Assembly (NCBI GenBank): GCA_043798715.1
Contig: JAZDOK010000086.1
Span: 1-28,715, forward strand
Length of the DNA stretch: 28,715 nucleotides
Direction: 5' to 3'
Source of the DNA: JAZDOK01 sp043798715
GTDB lineage: Bacteria; Vulcanimicrobiota; JAZDOK01
The first letter of the stretch is position 1. Each line of letters begins with the position of its first letter. The notes beneath the pieces are model-generated. The model searched no databases and had not been told where the DNA came from. It saw only the letters and a program-made list of their open reading frames with translations. Below are positions 27,555 through 28,715 of this stretch, piece by piece. Position numbers and translations under genes: made by a program.

Positions 27555-28715
27555 TTATATTGGATCGGATCGCATTAGAATTCTAACCGGGTAGAAAGAG
27601 CCTGATTCCGGCAGGGTAAAAATCCGAAGATTCCTTTTTTCTCCTGAGAGAAGTTCCAAGCTCCCCAGGGTAACCTGCTGCGGTGGCTTGACCGGCGGCG
27701 TTTCCAGAAGATTATCCTCTATAATGAAGCTCCCGGCGGCAATCCCGCCTACAGGGACAAAATAAAGCCCAACCCGGTGACCTACGGAGGTAGGGTTTTC
27801 CAGGCTCAGGTTTATTTCGTAGATTGCTCCATAATTTCCGACATTGGGCTCCCCCGTCCTGTGGTCAATCAGCCAGGGACCGGTGACCAGATCGAGGGTT
27901 TTCTCGCCGCTTCCGGCGACATAGCTGACGGATACGGAAACATCCGGTTCCTGGAAAGCCCCCTTCGGATGGATACGAAAGGGATCAAATGATTCCTCAA
28001 TGACGGGGAGGGCGGCGAGATAGGATGCCGAATCGATAGCCTTCACTGCCAGGGAAAGTTCCTCCCCTTCCTGGATCTGGAACTCCAGCACCCCCGTGAT
28101 ACTGTTCTCGGCAGCCAGAGTGTTCTGAACCAGGGGCGCCTCCCCGCCGGGAGGCACCTGGATCAAAAAACCCGCCCGCTTGCTGAAAAAATCAAGAAAG
28201 CGAACAGCCGCCTTGTGTCCCACAAAGAGGCTGTCACGGTCCGGTCCGGCCTGGGTATTCAGCACCCACAACAAAACCGGCTTCGGTGTTTCATTCTTAA
28301 GGACCACCTCGAAAATCTTGCCGCTTCCGGATTCATTCTTGTGGGAATAGAGAAGCCGAGTGCATTTATCCCGGGGAATAGTATCTTTGAAAAGGATGCC
28401 CGCCCGATCAAACCCCTCGGGGCGATTGCTCACCAGAAGAAGGTTCGCACGGGCGGTAACAACAGGAACGTTCTTTATATAAACATCAATTGTCTTTTCT
28501 AGAGGATAGTAATCTTCTCCCTCCAGGCACAGCGGGAGGTGGACTACGGTCGAATCACCCGCCGGGAGAGAATCCGGAATGACGGGGGTTTCCCGGAGAT
28601 AGGCTCTGGCGCCGGGTTTCAGTTCAAGGTAGAAGTTGGCGATATAGAGAGCGGCCTGGCTCAGCAGTTCTGCGGGGGCCGGCGTTCCCGTCACCTGCAT
28701 CTCGGCGCTGCCAGG
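27555..28715 (-). CDS. Unrecognised beta-rich protein, cut by the window end
   Basis: At least 386 codons, open through the window edge, so the real start is outside. An ATG at 28700 lies inside the frame and is probably internal. I do not recognise a family. The sequence is rich in beta-strand patterns, with no transmembrane segment in the visible part. Segments such as FEVVLKNETPKPVLLWVLNTQAG, YEINLSLENPTSVGHRVGLYFVPVG and LELLSGEKRNLRIFTLP look like repeats of an immunoglobulin-like or extracellular beta-sandwich domain. Short Pro-rich links (LETPPVKPPQQ) lie between them. It may be a periplasmic or surface protein. It ends just before lpxC and may be cotranscribed. Its function cannot be inferred from that alone. 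Confidence 0.6.
   Translation of the reverse strand, partial: PGSAEMQVTGTPAPAELLSQAALYIANFYLELKPGARAYLRETPVIPDSLPAGDSTVVHLPLCLEGEDYYPLEKTIDVYIKNVPVVTARANLLLVSNRPEGFDRAGILFKDTIPRDKCTRLLYSHKNESGSGKIFEVVLKNETPKPVLLWVLNTQAGPDRDSLFVGHKAAVRFLDFFSKRAGFLIQVPPGGEAPLVQNTLAAENSITGVLEFQIQEGEELSLAVKAIDSASYLAALPVIEESFDPFRIHPKGAFQEPDVSVSVSYVAGSGEKTLDLVTGPWLIDHRTGEPNVGNYGAIYEINLSLENPTSVGHRVGLYFVPVGGIAAGSFIIEDNLLETPPVKPPQQVTLGSLELLSGEKRNLRIFTLPESGSFYPVRILMRSDPI

Overview
The window comes from a Gram-negative (diderm) bacterium that makes lipopolysaccharide, most likely an uncultivated lineage. It holds a translation/secretion operon of ordinary bacterial type, a nearly complete early lipid A operon, and TonB-dependent outer-membrane transport. 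I cannot place the phylum with confidence. Deltaproteobacteria-, Acidobacteria- or Aminicenantes-like lineages would fit, but that is a guess from gene content only. No rRNA, tRNA or CRISPR array was recognised.

Layout. (1) Positions 2-2838, plus strand: end of tuf, then rpmG, secE, nusG, rplK and rplA, closed by a perfect hairpin. The usual rplJ-rplL-rpoB continuation is absent. (2) 2930-6495, minus strand: an apparent operon of an LpxB-related glycosyltransferase-like protein, a Gfo/Idh/MocA oxidoreductase that seems to start with ATC, and a membrane-anchored FecR-domain protein. (3) About 6.5-12.1 kb: an accessory stretch of small toxin-antitoxin-like or orphan genes (YgiT-type zinc finger with a DUF4258-like partner, an AAA ATPase of the DUF4143 type, a DUF234 ATPase remnant, an MNT nucleotidyltransferase, DUF4160/DUF2442, a DUF6788-like protein). 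At least five dispersed repeat families lie between them. Several strong promoters overlap or sit beside palindromes. (4) 12.16-19.5 kb: a TonB-dependent receptor (minus) divergent from exbB-exbD-tonB (plus) and a very large lipoprotein joining a YncE-like beta-propeller to a phosphoesterase. exbB carries two in-frame stop codons. (5) 19.6-28.7 kb, minus strand: an unknown protein, lpxC, fabZ, an aminotransferase (gnnB-like), a dehydrogenase (gnnA-like), lpxA, lpxB, an LpxB-like/methyltransferase fusion and a UshA-type metallophosphoesterase. Most genes overlap or lie a few bases apart.

How the genes work together. The lipid A operon looks designed for the 2,3-diamino sugar variant: GnnA/GnnB-type enzymes would convert UDP-GlcNAc to UDP-GlcNAc3N, then LpxA, LpxC, FabZ (supplying acyl precursors) and LpxB follow. 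No LpxH or LpxI is present by name. However, the cytoplasmic UshA-type phosphoesterase ending the operon carries GNRE where most relatives have GNHE, and LpxH enzymes have GNRD. It is therefore a candidate for the UMP-releasing step. The LpxB-like/methyltransferase fusion next to it, and a third LpxB relative in the 2.9-6.5 kb operon, suggest an additional undescribed glycolipid-modifying activity. The TonB block may be a uptake locus for the product of the surface phosphoesterase.
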